Source: an uncultured Persicobacter sp. (GTDB taxonomy: Bacteria; Bacteroidota; Bacteroidia; Cytophagales; Cyclobacteriaceae). From it: a DNA stretch of 64,000 nucleotides. Under the pieces are notes generated by a model that worked only from the letters and a program-made list of their open reading frames with translations, ran no database searches and was not told the DNA's origin. This document shows positions 34,545 through 43,089 of this stretch, one piece after another (position 1 is the first letter of the stretch; every line of letters begins with the position of its first letter). The DNA lies in NCBI GenBank assembly GCA_947498325.1, contig CANMKE010000003.1:62001-126000 (forward strand), given 5' to 3'. A program made the position numbers and the translations under genes.

Positions 34545-35720
34545 ATGAATATCAAATTTCTTTTCATTACCCTAATTCTACTATTGAATTTGGGGACTAC
34601 CCTTCAGGCGCAATCAAATGTTTCAAATGAGGTAAGTGATGTTGGCAGTGCGGATACTGGTGTAAAAACCATCGATAAGTTGTTAAATGTGGTCGATTAT
34701 TTCTCTCATGAGGATGAGAAATATGCCATTGCCGCTTACCCTGCGGTTGCTTATAGCCCCCGGGATGGGATGCGCTTTGGCGGACTGTCGATCATCAAGA
34801 TAAAAAACCAAAACACCGACAACCAATGGTACCGCCCCACTTTGCTGATGCCACAACTGACCTGGTCCACTAAAAATCAGGTGAAGGCTGAACTGGGCTA
34901 TGATGTGTACCTGAAACACTGGAATTTGCAAGGAAATCTGAACCTTGCCCTATTGCCCAATGATGAGTTTTATGGCATTGGCCGCAACACCTCCTCAACG
35001 CAATTTACCCGCTACACCTCCAATTCCTTCGATTATCTTGGGGAGTTCAACTATATGGTTCACCAAAAAATCATGTTCGGCCTCGCCTTCAATTTCCGCC
35101 ATCAGGAAGTTACTGACATTGAACAGCCGGAACTGATGCCTGCCGACACCCCTGGCTATGAAGGGGGGCTACTTTTCGGCTTTGGCCCTGTTTTCAGGTG
35201 GGATACCCGAAACAATAACTTTTACCCTACGAGTGGGCACTGGCTCAACTTGCAGGCACTCAGCTATAATAACGGATTAAGTGATTATCGATTCCTGACT
35301 TTCAATGCTGAAATCAGGAAGTTTTGGAGTAGCGCCAACGAGAAAAACATTCTTGCTTTTCAGGCCCGTATTGACGTCAGCAACCATGATCGCCCTTTCT
35401 TTATGATGGCCGGTATTGGTGGCAGCAAACGCCTGCGGGGAATTGATCATTTTAACCGGTTTTTGGATAATAACGCCTGGTTTACGCAGATAGAGTTCAG
35501 GAAACATCTGTGGTGGCGATTCAGTGGTGCAAGCTGGGCAGGTATGGGGCAGACGGCCCACCGTGTCGAAGAATTTGACTTGCAGCATTTACAAGCCGTC
35601 GGTGGTTTGGGGATCCGATTTCAGGCCACAAAAACCGACCGCATGAATGTCAGGGTAGATGTTGGCTTTGGCTCTGGCGGACAAAAAGGCCTATATCTTT
35701 CAATTTTGGAGGCTTTTTAG
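34545..35720 (+). CDS. Omp85/BamA-superfamily outer-membrane beta-barrel protein
   Basis: A 391-residue outer-membrane protein (surface antigen/Bac_surface_Ag type). It has a signal peptide (MNIKFLFITLILLLNLGTTLQA), a ~45-residue linker, and then a barrel of ~16 predicted strands alternating in hydrophobicity. The Omp85 lid-loop motif appears as RLRGIDHFNRF (cf. VRGF/LRGY), and the protein ends in an aromatic residue (LYLSILEAF). No POTRA domains are present, so it is not BamA itself and more like a POTRA-less member of unknown role. The neighbour T9SS-domain gene is divergent; a link is possible but not shown. Confidence 0.85.
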   Translation: MNIKFLFITLILLLNLGTTLQAQSNVSNEVSDVGSADTGVKTIDKLLNVVDYFSHEDEKYAIAAYPAVAYSPRDGMRFGGLSIIKIKNQNTDNQWYRPTLLMPQLTWSTKNQVKAELGYDVYLKHWNLQGNLNLALLPNDEFYGIGRNTSSTQFTRYTSNSFDYLGEFNYMVHQKIMFGLAFNFRHQEVTDIEQPELMPADTPGYEGGLLFGFGPVFRWDTRNNNFYPTSGHWLNLQALSYNNGLSDYRFLTFNAEIRKFWSSANEKNILAFQARIDVSNHDRPFFMMAGIGGSKRLRGIDHFNRFLDNNAWFTQIEFRKHLWWRFSGASWAGMGQTAHRVEEFDLQHLQAVGGLGIRFQATKTDRMNVRVDVGFGSGGQKGLYLSILEAF

Positions 35721-35775
35721 GGAGCTGAAGAGTGGAAAAGAGCGCCACATCAACCGCCACAATTTGATCAAATCC

Positions 35776-36312
35776 TTAAATTTGAAATTTTAACAGGGCT
35801 TCATAGGGGTCTCCCTTCAGCCCTAAAAGTTTTGCGAAAGCGGGTTCAGTTTTGAGTCCGATTTTTTTGAGCGCAATGATTTCCGCCCTGAAGTCAGCCC
35901 CTTTTCGCTGTAATATTTGATTTTCAATGACCATGTGCCGATAGGCGTTCTGCTCGACGGTCGCCACCGCCTGTGCAAAAATCTCTATTGCATAGGTCTT
36001 GTATTCAAAATTAGCAATCGTGGTGGGGCGTCCTTGCCACAGCTTTGATTTTAAGCTGAAATCTTTAAAACTGCCGTAGAGCCGCTGAAGCTGCTGACTA
36101 AATTGCTGATGATCCTCACAGGAGCAAATAATGTCAAGATCACTGCTGTTAATATCAATCCCGATGGGAAAAGTACCTGTTAAAACAGGCTGATACAGCC
36201 GCAGATCTTCAAAGATATTTACGGATTGAAGCACCCGAAAAACTTCCTGCTGGCGCAAGGAGCCTTTTCGGAGGTACTCGATATCAGTAAAATCTTGTCG
36301 CGGCTGATTCAT
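35776..36312 (-). CDS. DUF4269-family nucleotidyltransferase-like protein
   Basis: A 178-residue protein of the DUF4269 type. The start is chosen at ATG 36312 (MNQPRQDFTDIEYL); a GTG at 36345 would add 11 residues. It has the nucleotidyltransferase core GTFPIGIDINSSDLDIIC (G[S/T]-x-D-x-D pattern) and family motifs SLRQQEVFRVL and QNAYRHMVIENQIL. Reaction and substrate are unknown. It follows the EamA gene on the same strand with a 55-base gap, so it may be the last gene of the tgt operon. Confidence 0.82.
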   Translation of the reverse strand: MNQPRQDFTDIEYLRKGSLRQQEVFRVLQSVNIFEDLRLYQPVLTGTFPIGIDINSSDLDIICSCEDHQQFSQQLQRLYGSFKDFSLKSKLWQGRPTTIANFEYKTYAIEIFAQAVATVEQNAYRHMVIENQILQRKGADFRAEIIALKKIGLKTEPAFAKLLGLKGDPYEALLKFQI

Positions 36313-36367
36313 GTGGATTGATGGACTTATTAAGTGGTTCCTCACTTTAAAATCAGGAACAGTATCC

Positions 36368-37306
36368 TTACGAACTTAAGGTTACCTCCACGGCCTTTTT
36401 CGCCTTGCGCTTTTCTTTTCGTTTTCTGATTGACTTGATCAGTGGGTAACACACCACCGAAAATAAAATCATGGCTGTTCCAAGGTAAAACTGAGGACTC
36501 ATTTTCTCTTCATCTCCCAAAATTACAACCGCCAAGGCAATCCCATAAATGGGTTCCATATTCACCGTCAGGTTCATCATAAACGGGGTAACGGTACGCA
36601 TCACTTTCACTGAAATGGTATAGGCATACACGGTACATACCAAAGAGAGGATCAACAGCCAGACGGCATCCATGGGTGTACCGATTAAATGCAGCTGCCC
36701 GCCTTCCGCAAAAAACAACGCATAGAAAGGGAAAAAAAGCACAGTAAAAACACAGGCGCCGACCATCTCATAAAAGGTAATGACCGATGCGTTATGCTTT
36801 CCGACAAACTGCCCATTGAAGATGGTAAAGAAGGAAGCGGCAATTGCAGCACCAACGGCCATGATCAGCCCCCAGAAATGATTGAACTCGAAGCTGAAGA
36901 TCACATATAAACCTGCCAAAACGATCAGCCCAAGGCCTACTTCAAACCAGGCGACTTTCCGTTTATTAACCAGAGGGTCCAATAAGCTTGTCCAGAAGGC
37001 GCAGGTAGAAACCCCCGCCAATGTTACGGATGCCGTGGAAACTTCCGAAGAGGCAAAAAACAATATCCAGTGGAAACCGATCAGAAAGCCCGCCCCTAAA
37101 AGCTTTAACTTTTCCCGCTTCAGCAGGGGCGTGAGTTGTTTCCGATAGTAAAGCAGTGCCAACATGGTTACCGAGGCAACCAGTGTTCTGTAAAATACAA
37201 TTTCAACCGCTGGAAGGGTAATCAGTTTCCCTAAAACAGCCGTAAAGCCCCACACAAATACAATGAAGTGGAGCAATAGATAATCTTTGATGTTGGAGTG
37301 TTCCAT
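36368..37306 (-). CDS. EamA/DMT-family transporter
   Basis: A 312-residue inner-membrane protein with ten predicted helices in two EamA repeats (LLLHFIVFVWGFTAVLGKLI at the start; PIYGIALAVVILGDEE in the second repeat). The C-terminus is very basic (SIRKRKEKRKAKK). The substrate is unknown; relatives export amino acids or metabolites. It starts 2 bases after the stop of the LptG-like gene, so the two are surely in one transcript. Confidence 0.92.
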   Translation of the reverse strand: MEHSNIKDYLLLHFIVFVWGFTAVLGKLITLPAVEIVFYRTLVASVTMLALLYYRKQLTPLLKREKLKLLGAGFLIGFHWILFFASSEVSTASVTLAGVSTCAFWTSLLDPLVNKRKVAWFEVGLGLIVLAGLYVIFSFEFNHFWGLIMAVGAAIAASFFTIFNGQFVGKHNASVITFYEMVGACVFTVLFFPFYALFFAEGGQLHLIGTPMDAVWLLILSLVCTVYAYTISVKVMRTVTPFMMNLTVNMEPIYGIALAVVILGDEEKMSPQFYLGTAMILFSVVCYPLIKSIRKRKEKRKAKKAVEVTLSS

Positions 37307-37308
37307 GG

Positions 37309-38385
37309 TTATTTAGGCACCGAACGGTAAAGGAAGATCCCGATGACGGAGAAAACAATGTTGGGTATCCAAACGGCCAGCAGTGGCTCCATTGCTCCTT
37401 TCTCGGCAAGGGTTCTGCCAAACATGAAGAAAATGATGTAAACAAAAGCAAGTACAAATCCGATGGCCACCTGCAAACCTGTCCCCCCCCGGGCTTTTTT
37501 GGCAGAGACGGTAATGCCTATAAAGGTCAGGATAAGAATTGCAAATGGTGCAGTGTACCTGACCAGCTTTTCAATCTGATACTGCTTCCAGGTATCGGTC
37601 CCCCGGGATTGCAAATCGGCGATGGCGGCGTCCAGCTCGGGAAGTGTCAGGGCCTCATACTCCTTTTCCTGATTCTCAAAATACTTGGGTTTGAGGTTAA
37701 AGGCGGAATCGAGCTCATTACCCTTGGTGACCACCTCGCTCATGCCATCAATTTTTCGCAATTGCCAGTTGAACAAAGTCCAGGCCTTCTTTTCCTGATC
37801 CCATTTCATCCGGCGGGCCGTCAGCTTTTCTTTGAGCTCATTGCCCTCGATCGTTTCTAAACTGACTCGGTAACCAGTATTGGAATGGTTGTTATACGAT
37901 TTGAGATAGAGGTAAGAATCCGGTGATAGCTTGATATGCACATGCTGATCATCAAAATAATACTGACGCTCAAGGTAAGCACGCTCGAACTCCAAACGAC
38001 TCTTGTTGGAATTCGGGATCACCCACCCATTCGCTACAAAACTGATACTCGCCAATAAACCCGCACCAATAAAATAGGGCACCATAAACCGCTTGAAAGT
38101 TACACCACTACTTAGGGTGGCAATAATTTCGGTATGGCTTGCCAATTTTGAGGTTACAAACACGGTCGTAATAAAGACCATCAGTGGGGTAATAAAATTC
38201 CCCATATAAAGGGCAAAATCGCCGTAATAAGAGAGGATCTCACTTACCGGGAGGTGGTTTTTAAGGAATTTATCGTTCTTCTCTGTCATATCGAGGATAC
38301 AGATCACCGACACGAGCACCAACACGACGAAAACATAAGACGTGAGGAACTTTTTGAGAATATAGCGGTCAAGAATTTTCAGCAT
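37309..38385 (-). CDS. lptG: LptF/LptG-family permease (YjgP/YjgQ)
   Basis: Inner-membrane subunit of the lipopolysaccharide-transport ABC system. Six helices are arranged 3 + 3 around a ~130-residue periplasmic jellyroll domain: N-terminal RYILKKFLTSYVFVVLVLVS, the conserved TEIIATLSSG coupling region, and the C-terminal helices from APFAILILTFIGITVSAKK. At 358 residues it is typical for LptG; LptF cannot be excluded by eye. It follows tgt by 78 bases, the usual Bacteroidota order, and is tightly joined to the EamA gene. Confidence 0.92.
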   Translation of the reverse strand: MLKILDRYILKKFLTSYVFVVLVLVSVICILDMTEKNDKFLKNHLPVSEILSYYGDFALYMGNFITPLMVFITTVFVTSKLASHTEIIATLSSGVTFKRFMVPYFIGAGLLASISFVANGWVIPNSNKSRLEFERAYLERQYYFDDQHVHIKLSPDSYLYLKSYNNHSNTGYRVSLETIEGNELKEKLTARRMKWDQEKKAWTLFNWQLRKIDGMSEVVTKGNELDSAFNLKPKYFENQEKEYEALTLPELDAAIADLQSRGTDTWKQYQIEKLVRYTAPFAILILTFIGITVSAKKARGGTGLQVAIGFVLAFVYIIFFMFGRTLAEKGAMEPLLAVWIPNIVFSVIGIFLYRSVPK

Positions 38386-38463
38386 ATACTTATAAAAAGT
38401 TTAAGTGGGCAATTACGCCCACCTAATGATTTTTTCAAAAGAAAAATTAACGTTAATCGTCAA

Positions 38464-39594
38464 TTATAAACGACGGCTCACTTTTTCAACCATCACATTT
38501 TTCCAGCTTGCAAATTCACCACTCTTAATTTTCTCGCGGGCTTCCTTGACCAACCACAAGTAGAATGACAAATTCTGAATAGAGGCAATCTGATTGGCCA
38601 GTAATTCTTTGGCAACTACCAGGTGGCGCAAATAAGCCTTGGAATAGAACGTTGAAACGTACCCTCCAATATTAGGGTCGATCGCCGAGAAATCGTCTTT
38701 CCACTTTTCATTTTTAATATTGATGATCCCTTCTGAAGTAAACAGCATACCATTGCGGGCATTACGTGTAGGCATTACACAATCCAGCATATCCACTCCC
38801 AAAGCAATACTTTCCAAGATATTGGCAGGCGTACCCACTCCCATCAGGTAACGCGGTTTATCTTTTGGCAGAATATCCGTCACCAAATCAGTGGTGGCGT
38901 ACATTTCTTCAGCAGGCTCACCTACCGACAAGCCACCAATTGCATTCCCCTCGCGGTTCTGTTCAGCAATAAAGGTAGCGGATGCCTCACGAAGATCCTT
39001 ATAGGTCGATCCCTGAACAATCGGGAACAGCGTTTGCGAATAACCATATTTTGGGTCAGTACTATCGAAACGGTTGATACAACGCTTCAGCCATCGGTGC
39101 GTCATTTCCATAGAATCTTTCGCATAGCGGAAATCACATGGGTAAGGCGTACACTCATCAAAAGCCATCATGATATCAGCCCCGATCGTGCGCTGAATAT
39201 CCATCACCCCTTCTGGGGTAAACAAATGTTTTGAACCATCAATATGAGATTTGAAGGTTACCCCATTTTCCTTGATTTTTCGCGTTCCTGAAAGGGAGAA
39301 CACCTGATACCCACCACTATCGGTAAGAATTGGGCGATCCCATCCATTGAATTTATGCAAGCCCCCCGCCTGCTCCAGAATGTCGAGCTTCGGACGAAGA
39401 TACAGGTGGTAGGTATTTCCAAGGATAATCTGGGCATTTACATCCTCTTTAAGCTCACGGGTATGAACAGCCTTTACCGTTCCTGCAGTGCCCACAGGCA
39501 TAAAGATTGGCGTCTCAATCTTGCCATGATCTGTGGTGATCACCCCTGCACGTGCCTTGCTCTTGGGATCTTGCGCTTGTAATTCGAATTCCAT
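38464..39594 (-). CDS. tgt: Queuine tRNA-ribosyltransferase, lacking the usual zinc cysteines
   Basis: Exchanges guanine 34 for preQ1 in tRNAs with GUN anticodons. The TIM-barrel active site is intact: LTDSGGYQVFSLSGTRK (general base Asp), MAFDECTPYP, QGSTYKDLRE, GGLSVGEP, MGVGTPANILE and DCVMPTRNARNG (nucleophile Asp). In most bacterial Tgt a C-x-C-x2-C...H zinc site follows. Here residues ~309-315 read IGGYVST, so all three Cys are gone, although the later His (YLRHL, ~324) stays. The rest of the C-terminal segment is normal (IQNLSFYLWLVKEAREKI). This may be general in the lineage. It is the first gene of the tgt-lptG-EamA operon. Confidence 0.95.
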   Translation of the reverse strand: MEFELQAQDPKSKARAGVITTDHGKIETPIFMPVGTAGTVKAVHTRELKEDVNAQIILGNTYHLYLRPKLDILEQAGGLHKFNGWDRPILTDSGGYQVFSLSGTRKIKENGVTFKSHIDGSKHLFTPEGVMDIQRTIGADIMMAFDECTPYPCDFRYAKDSMEMTHRWLKRCINRFDSTDPKYGYSQTLFPIVQGSTYKDLREASATFIAEQNREGNAIGGLSVGEPAEEMYATTDLVTDILPKDKPRYLMGVGTPANILESIALGVDMLDCVMPTRNARNGMLFTSEGIINIKNEKWKDDFSAIDPNIGGYVSTFYSKAYLRHLVVAKELLANQIASIQNLSFYLWLVKEAREKIKSGEFASWKNVMVEKVSRRL

Positions 39595-39756
39595 GCGTTT
39601 ATGCTTTATGATGGATCAAGGGAAATCATGCTGAATGTTTCCCCTAATTTTCTATTTTTACAATGTAATTTGGGCATTGCCTGAGGGTTGAAAACCTACA
39701 ACCTCGCAAAGCACCGCCCTTTAACCGAGCAAAATTACGGCTTTTTAAAAGATATT

Positions 39757-40926
39757 ATGATAAAAACGAGTGGGAATCCGTGGCTTTTTTTCTTTTTAAC
39801 CCTCTGGTTTGCCTGCGGGCTCCTGCAATGGCTCTATCATATCGGGATTTTCAGCCGGTTATACTGGCAGAAACCACTTGCTTTCCGCCAAAAGGCTAAC
39901 TACCCTCGGGCAACGGTTGTTGTGGCGGTTCATAATGAAGCCCACAATTTACCTTCCCTGCTCAAGGCCCTGCAAGTTCAGGAATACCCGCAAGCCTGGG
40001 AGTTGTTGATTGTCAATGACCGATCCACAGACCGCACAGGCGAAATACTCCGACAGGCCAAAAAATGGCTCCCCAACTTACGGGTTTACACGATTTCCCA
40101 AACTCCTGAGGGCATCAGTCCAAAAAAGTATGCGATCCAACAAGGCATCCGAAATGCGCAGTACGACCGACTGATTTTTACCGATGCAGACTGTATTCCA
40201 CAAAGCCCACATTGGCTGCAAAAAATGGGGAAACACCTCCGTGAAGGCCCTCAATTCGTTTTGGGCTACAGCCCTTATGAATATAAACAGGGTTTTTTGA
40301 ATTTATTTATTAGATTCGAAACACTTTTGACAGGGATTTCCTATCTTTCAATAGCAATGTGGGGGAATCCATATATGGGCGTTGGACGAAATTTGGCCTA
40401 CACCAAGAAAACGTTCACAAACCATGGTGGATTTGACCGGCATCAACATGTTCTGAGTGGTGACGATGACCTGTTTGTCAATGAACGGGCAAACAAAAAT
40501 AACACCCGATGGGAAATTCACCCCGATGCTTTTGTGGTTTCAAAACCTGCAACAAGCTGGCAAGAATTTATCCATCAGAAAACACGCCACCTCTCGGCAG
40601 GAAATTATTATCAATGGAAAGATCGCCTGATTTTAGGGGGCTGGATCATGAGCAAAGTAATATTTTACGCGTTTTTGATTCCTTTTATCCTAATTTTAGG
40701 CTTAGATTATTATTTGATAAGCTATTGGCTACTAACCACTTTTATCATTGGATTCAGTAACTACTTGGCATCAAAAAAACTTGATGAAAAAATTTCTTAC
40801 ATGAACATGGTAATTTTAGACCATTTGTACGTAATATATTACGTGCTCATTGGTTTACGAGCACTATTCACCAAACAAACTCAATGGAATCATCACCTAA
40901 AAAGCAATTTTCAGCCAAAGCATTAG
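39757..40926 (+). CDS. Membrane glycosyltransferase, family 2
   Basis: A 389-residue processive-type glycosyltransferase. The start is set at ATG 39757 (MIKTSGNPWLFFFL...); the open frame runs back to a TTG at 39688. It has one N-terminal helix, then a GT-A domain with VVVAVHNEAHNL, LIVNDRSTDRTGEI, FTDADCIPQSPHW (DxD-like), GRNLAYTKKTF, SGDDDLFVNE and KTRHLSAGNYYQW (the Q/RxxRW-like acceptor motif). C-terminal helices follow. It probably adds a sugar to a membrane lipid or carotenoid. Its 3' end overlaps the ECF sigma gene by 43 bases in another frame. Confidence 0.88.
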   Translation: MIKTSGNPWLFFFLTLWFACGLLQWLYHIGIFSRLYWQKPLAFRQKANYPRATVVVAVHNEAHNLPSLLKALQVQEYPQAWELLIVNDRSTDRTGEILRQAKKWLPNLRVYTISQTPEGISPKKYAIQQGIRNAQYDRLIFTDADCIPQSPHWLQKMGKHLREGPQFVLGYSPYEYKQGFLNLFIRFETLLTGISYLSIAMWGNPYMGVGRNLAYTKKTFTNHGGFDRHQHVLSGDDDLFVNERANKNNTRWEIHPDAFVVSKPATSWQEFIHQKTRHLSAGNYYQWKDRLILGGWIMSKVIFYAFLIPFILILGLDYYLISYWLLTTFIIGFSNYLASKKLDEKISYMNMVILDHLYVIYYVLIGLRALFTKQTQWNHHLKSNFQPKH

Positions 40927-41498
40927 AGGATTTCAAATTAATCGACCTTGCCGTGGATCAAGGAGATCAGCAGGCTTATGCTGATCTAATGAAACGCTAC
41001 AAGAAACCGGTTTATCATATCATTTTGAAGATGATTCGGAATGTCGATGATGCCGAAGATTTGACCATAGAAGCTTTCGCCAAGGCTTTCAAGAACCTTC
41101 ATAAGTTTAAGAAAGACTATACCTTTTCCACTTGGTTGTTCCGTATAGCGACCAACAATGCGATTGACTTTATTCGCAAGAAAAAACTCGATACCCTCAG
41201 CATTGAATCCACTTACAAGGATGACAATGGAGAGACGGTGGGTATTGAGGTGCGCGATGGTGCGCTGAACCCACAGGAGGAAGCCATCAAAAGTCAAAAG
41301 ATTGAATTGGTACAAATGTTTGTCACCAAACTGCCCCCAAAATACCAGCGCCTGGTGCGTTTGCGTTATTTCCAGGAGCTCTCTTATGACGAAATCGCCA
41401 AAGAACTTGAATCTCCGCTTGGCACAATTAAAGCACAGCTACACCGTGCCCGCGAATTACTGTATGACTTGGTAAAAGGCAACGAACACCATATTTAA
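40884..41498 (+). CDS. ECF-type RNA polymerase sigma factor
   Basis: A 204-residue alternative sigma factor. Region 2 is at ~30-95 (AYADLMKRYKKPVYHIILKM, then DDAEDLTIEAFAKAFKNL, then TFSTWLFRIATNNAIDFIRK). Region 4 is at ~140-195 (LPPKYQRLVRLRYFQELSYD, then EIAKELESPLGTIKAQLHRA). No anti-sigma gene follows. The ATG (40884) lies inside the glycosyltransferase gene, and no later in-frame ATG would keep region 2, so the 43-base overlap is real and implies coupling. This ECF type is widespread in Bacteroidota and may be constitutively active. Confidence 0.93.
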   Translation: MESSPKKQFSAKALEDFKLIDLAVDQGDQQAYADLMKRYKKPVYHIILKMIRNVDDAEDLTIEAFAKAFKNLHKFKKDYTFSTWLFRIATNNAIDFIRKKKLDTLSIESTYKDDNGETVGIEVRDGALNPQEEAIKSQKIELVQMFVTKLPPKYQRLVRLRYFQELSYDEIAKELESPLGTIKAQLHRARELLYDLVKGNEHHI

Positions 41499-41519
41499 GC
41501 CCCAATAAGTTGATCGTTA

Positions 41520-41550
41520 AGCAGATTATTTGTTAATGTCTGCCTTTTTT
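41520..41550 (+). terminator. Weak terminator after the sigma factor gene
   Basis: GCAGA...TCTGC with partial inner pairing (TTA/TAA) followed by CTTTTTT, ~20 bases after the stop. Confidence 0.55.
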
Positions 41551-41558
41551 AGATGTTA

Positions 41559-41591
41559 TTTTGTTCAGACCAAAGGGATCGTTTACCTTTG
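41559..41591 (+). promoter_or_regulatory. Promoter of rsmG
   Basis: TTTTG (TTG at 41561-41563), 20 bases, then TACCTTTG (41584-41591). It fits the Bacteroidota consensus closely. Predicted transcription start is near 41598, about 48 bases before the rsmG ATG. Confidence 0.75.
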
Positions 41592-41608
41592 TGAAAATAT
41601 GACCCCAA

Positions 41609-41633
41609 GGAGAGTTTAATACTCTCCTTTTTA
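41609..41633 (+). promoter_or_regulatory. Terminator-like hairpin in the short leader of rsmG
   Basis: GGAGAGT-TTAAT-ACTCTCC followed by TTTTTATTT. It begins only about 10 bases after the predicted start of transcription and ends ~12 bases before the rsmG ATG. It is shaped like an intrinsic terminator but is placed where it would stop or protect the rsmG message itself. Confidence 0.65.
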
Positions 41634-41645
41634 TTTCAATATTGT

Positions 41646-42281
41646 ATGGAACACACTGTCGATATCATCTTCAAATATTTCCCTGACCTTACAGAGAAAC
41701 AAAAGGAACAGTTCACACAACTGAAAGACCTTTATTACGAGTGGAATGCTCAGATCAACGTTATTTCGCGCAAAGACATTGAAGAGCTTTATGTTCGTCA
41801 CGTATTGCACTCTTTAGCGATTGCCAAAGTAATGGCATTTCGCCCCGGCGCAGACGTGCTCGATGTTGGTACAGGAGGAGGATTTCCCGGTATTCCATTG
41901 GCCATTATGTTCCCTGAGGCTAATTTTCACCTGATCGATTCTATCGGAAAGAAAATCACCGTGGTTCAGAATGTTGCCAAAGCACTCGGCCTAACCAATG
42001 TGAAGGCGGAGCAGGTTCGTGCTGAAAAGGTAAAAACCAAATACGACTTCGTTGTTTCCCGTGCGGTAACACGCATCAAGCCATTCTTTAACTGGATCAG
42101 AACCCACTTTAAAGAGGAATCCAAGCATACCCTTTTCAATGGTATTCTTTACCTTAAAGGTGGAGACCTGACAGAGGAGATGAAGGAACTTGGACGTCCG
42201 TACGATGAATATCAAATCCCCGATTTCTTCAGCGAAGCCTTCTTTGAAACAAAAAAAGTTATTTACATCGAAGTAGAATAA
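41646..42281 (+). CDS. rsmG: 16S rRNA (guanine-N7)-methyltransferase
   Basis: Methylates G527 (E. coli numbering) of 16S rRNA using S-adenosylmethionine. It has a Rossmann methyltransferase fold with DVLDVGTGGGFPGIPLAIMF (SAM loop), LIDSIGKKITVVQNVAKALG and VVSRAVTRIKPF. The N-terminal helical part holds YYEWNAQINVISRKDIEELY and RHVLHSL. It has 211 residues, of normal length. The downstream CPBP gene starts 1 base after the stop, so the two form an operon. Confidence 0.96.
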   Translation: MEHTVDIIFKYFPDLTEKQKEQFTQLKDLYYEWNAQINVISRKDIEELYVRHVLHSLAIAKVMAFRPGADVLDVGTGGGFPGIPLAIMFPEANFHLIDSIGKKITVVQNVAKALGLTNVKAEQVRAEKVKTKYDFVVSRAVTRIKPFFNWIRTHFKEESKHTLFNGILYLKGGDLTEEMKELGRPYDEYQIPDFFSEAFFETKKVIYIEVE

Positions 42282-42282
42282 A

Positions 42283-43011
42283 ATGGATCAGGTTCAACAA
42301 TCGAAAGATTTCAGCCTGCTGAATTTCTGGAAAGAACCCCGTGCGGTTCAAGAGGTGGAAGCCCCCGCACAGGCAAAAATTACCGCCACATTGCGCACCT
42401 ATCTACTGATGTGGATTCCGATGGTCGTGGTGATGGGCATCATCTCCTTACTGGAAAGCAGTGGGGCGATCTCCAATTTGGACAAACATGCCATTGAGCA
42501 ACTGTTACACACCTATCCACTGCTGTTGGTGTTTTTATTTGCCGGCCTTATTCAGCCAACCCTTGAGGAGGTTGCCTTTCGCTTATTTTTAAGACCTAAA
42601 TGGGCGGATGCTTCTCTCATTCTCTGGGTAACCTTCATGAGTGGCATCATGTATCAGTCCATCCCAAAGCCTTATTCCTTTGTGATCATTGGTGCATTTG
42701 CTGTGGGCCTTTACCTGTATTTTTCTGACTTCAGGGTTCGTCGAAACCAATTATGGGTAAAGCATGGCAATGCGATTTTCTGGTTCTCCGTGATTTCCTT
42801 TGGCTTGGCACATATGGTGAATTTCATTGCCGTGGACATCCCAATATGGGCCATTCCACTGATGGTATTACCACAGCTTGTCGCTGGTTACTTCCTGGGT
42901 TTTGTACGCTTGAAGTTCGGCATCCGATACTCCATATTGTTCCATTGCCTCCACAATAGCTTACTGCTGGTAGGTTATTTTGCCAATGAATATTGGCTGC
43001 ATTGGTTCTGA
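42283..43011 (+). CDS. CPBP-family intramembrane metalloprotease (CAAX protease-like)
   Basis: A 242-residue inner-membrane protein with about six helices. The glutamate protease motifs of the ABI/Rce1 family are present: EEVAFRLFL (EExxxR), FGLAHMVNF (FxxxH) and LFHCLHNSLLL (HxxxN/S). The substrate is unknown; bacterial members process peptides or help in envelope stress. It is coupled to rsmG and followed by a terminator. Confidence 0.88.
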   Translation: MDQVQQSKDFSLLNFWKEPRAVQEVEAPAQAKITATLRTYLLMWIPMVVVMGIISLLESSGAISNLDKHAIEQLLHTYPLLLVFLFAGLIQPTLEEVAFRLFLRPKWADASLILWVTFMSGIMYQSIPKPYSFVIIGAFAVGLYLYFSDFRVRRNQLWVKHGNAIFWFSVISFGLAHMVNFIAVDIPIWAIPLMVLPQLVAGYFLGFVRLKFGIRYSILFHCLHNSLLLVGYFANEYWLHWF

Positions 43012-43027
43012 TACTAAAAAATAAAGG

Positions 43028-43061
43028 AAACTGCTTCGTGTTAAACTGAGCAGTTTTTTTT
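43028..43061 (+). terminator. Terminator of the rsmG-CPBP operon
   Basis: AAACTGCT...AGCAGTTT stem followed by a T-run, 17 bases after the CPBP stop. Confidence 0.8.
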
Positions 43062-43089
43062 ATATTCTACCTCACCCATCAACCATCTT

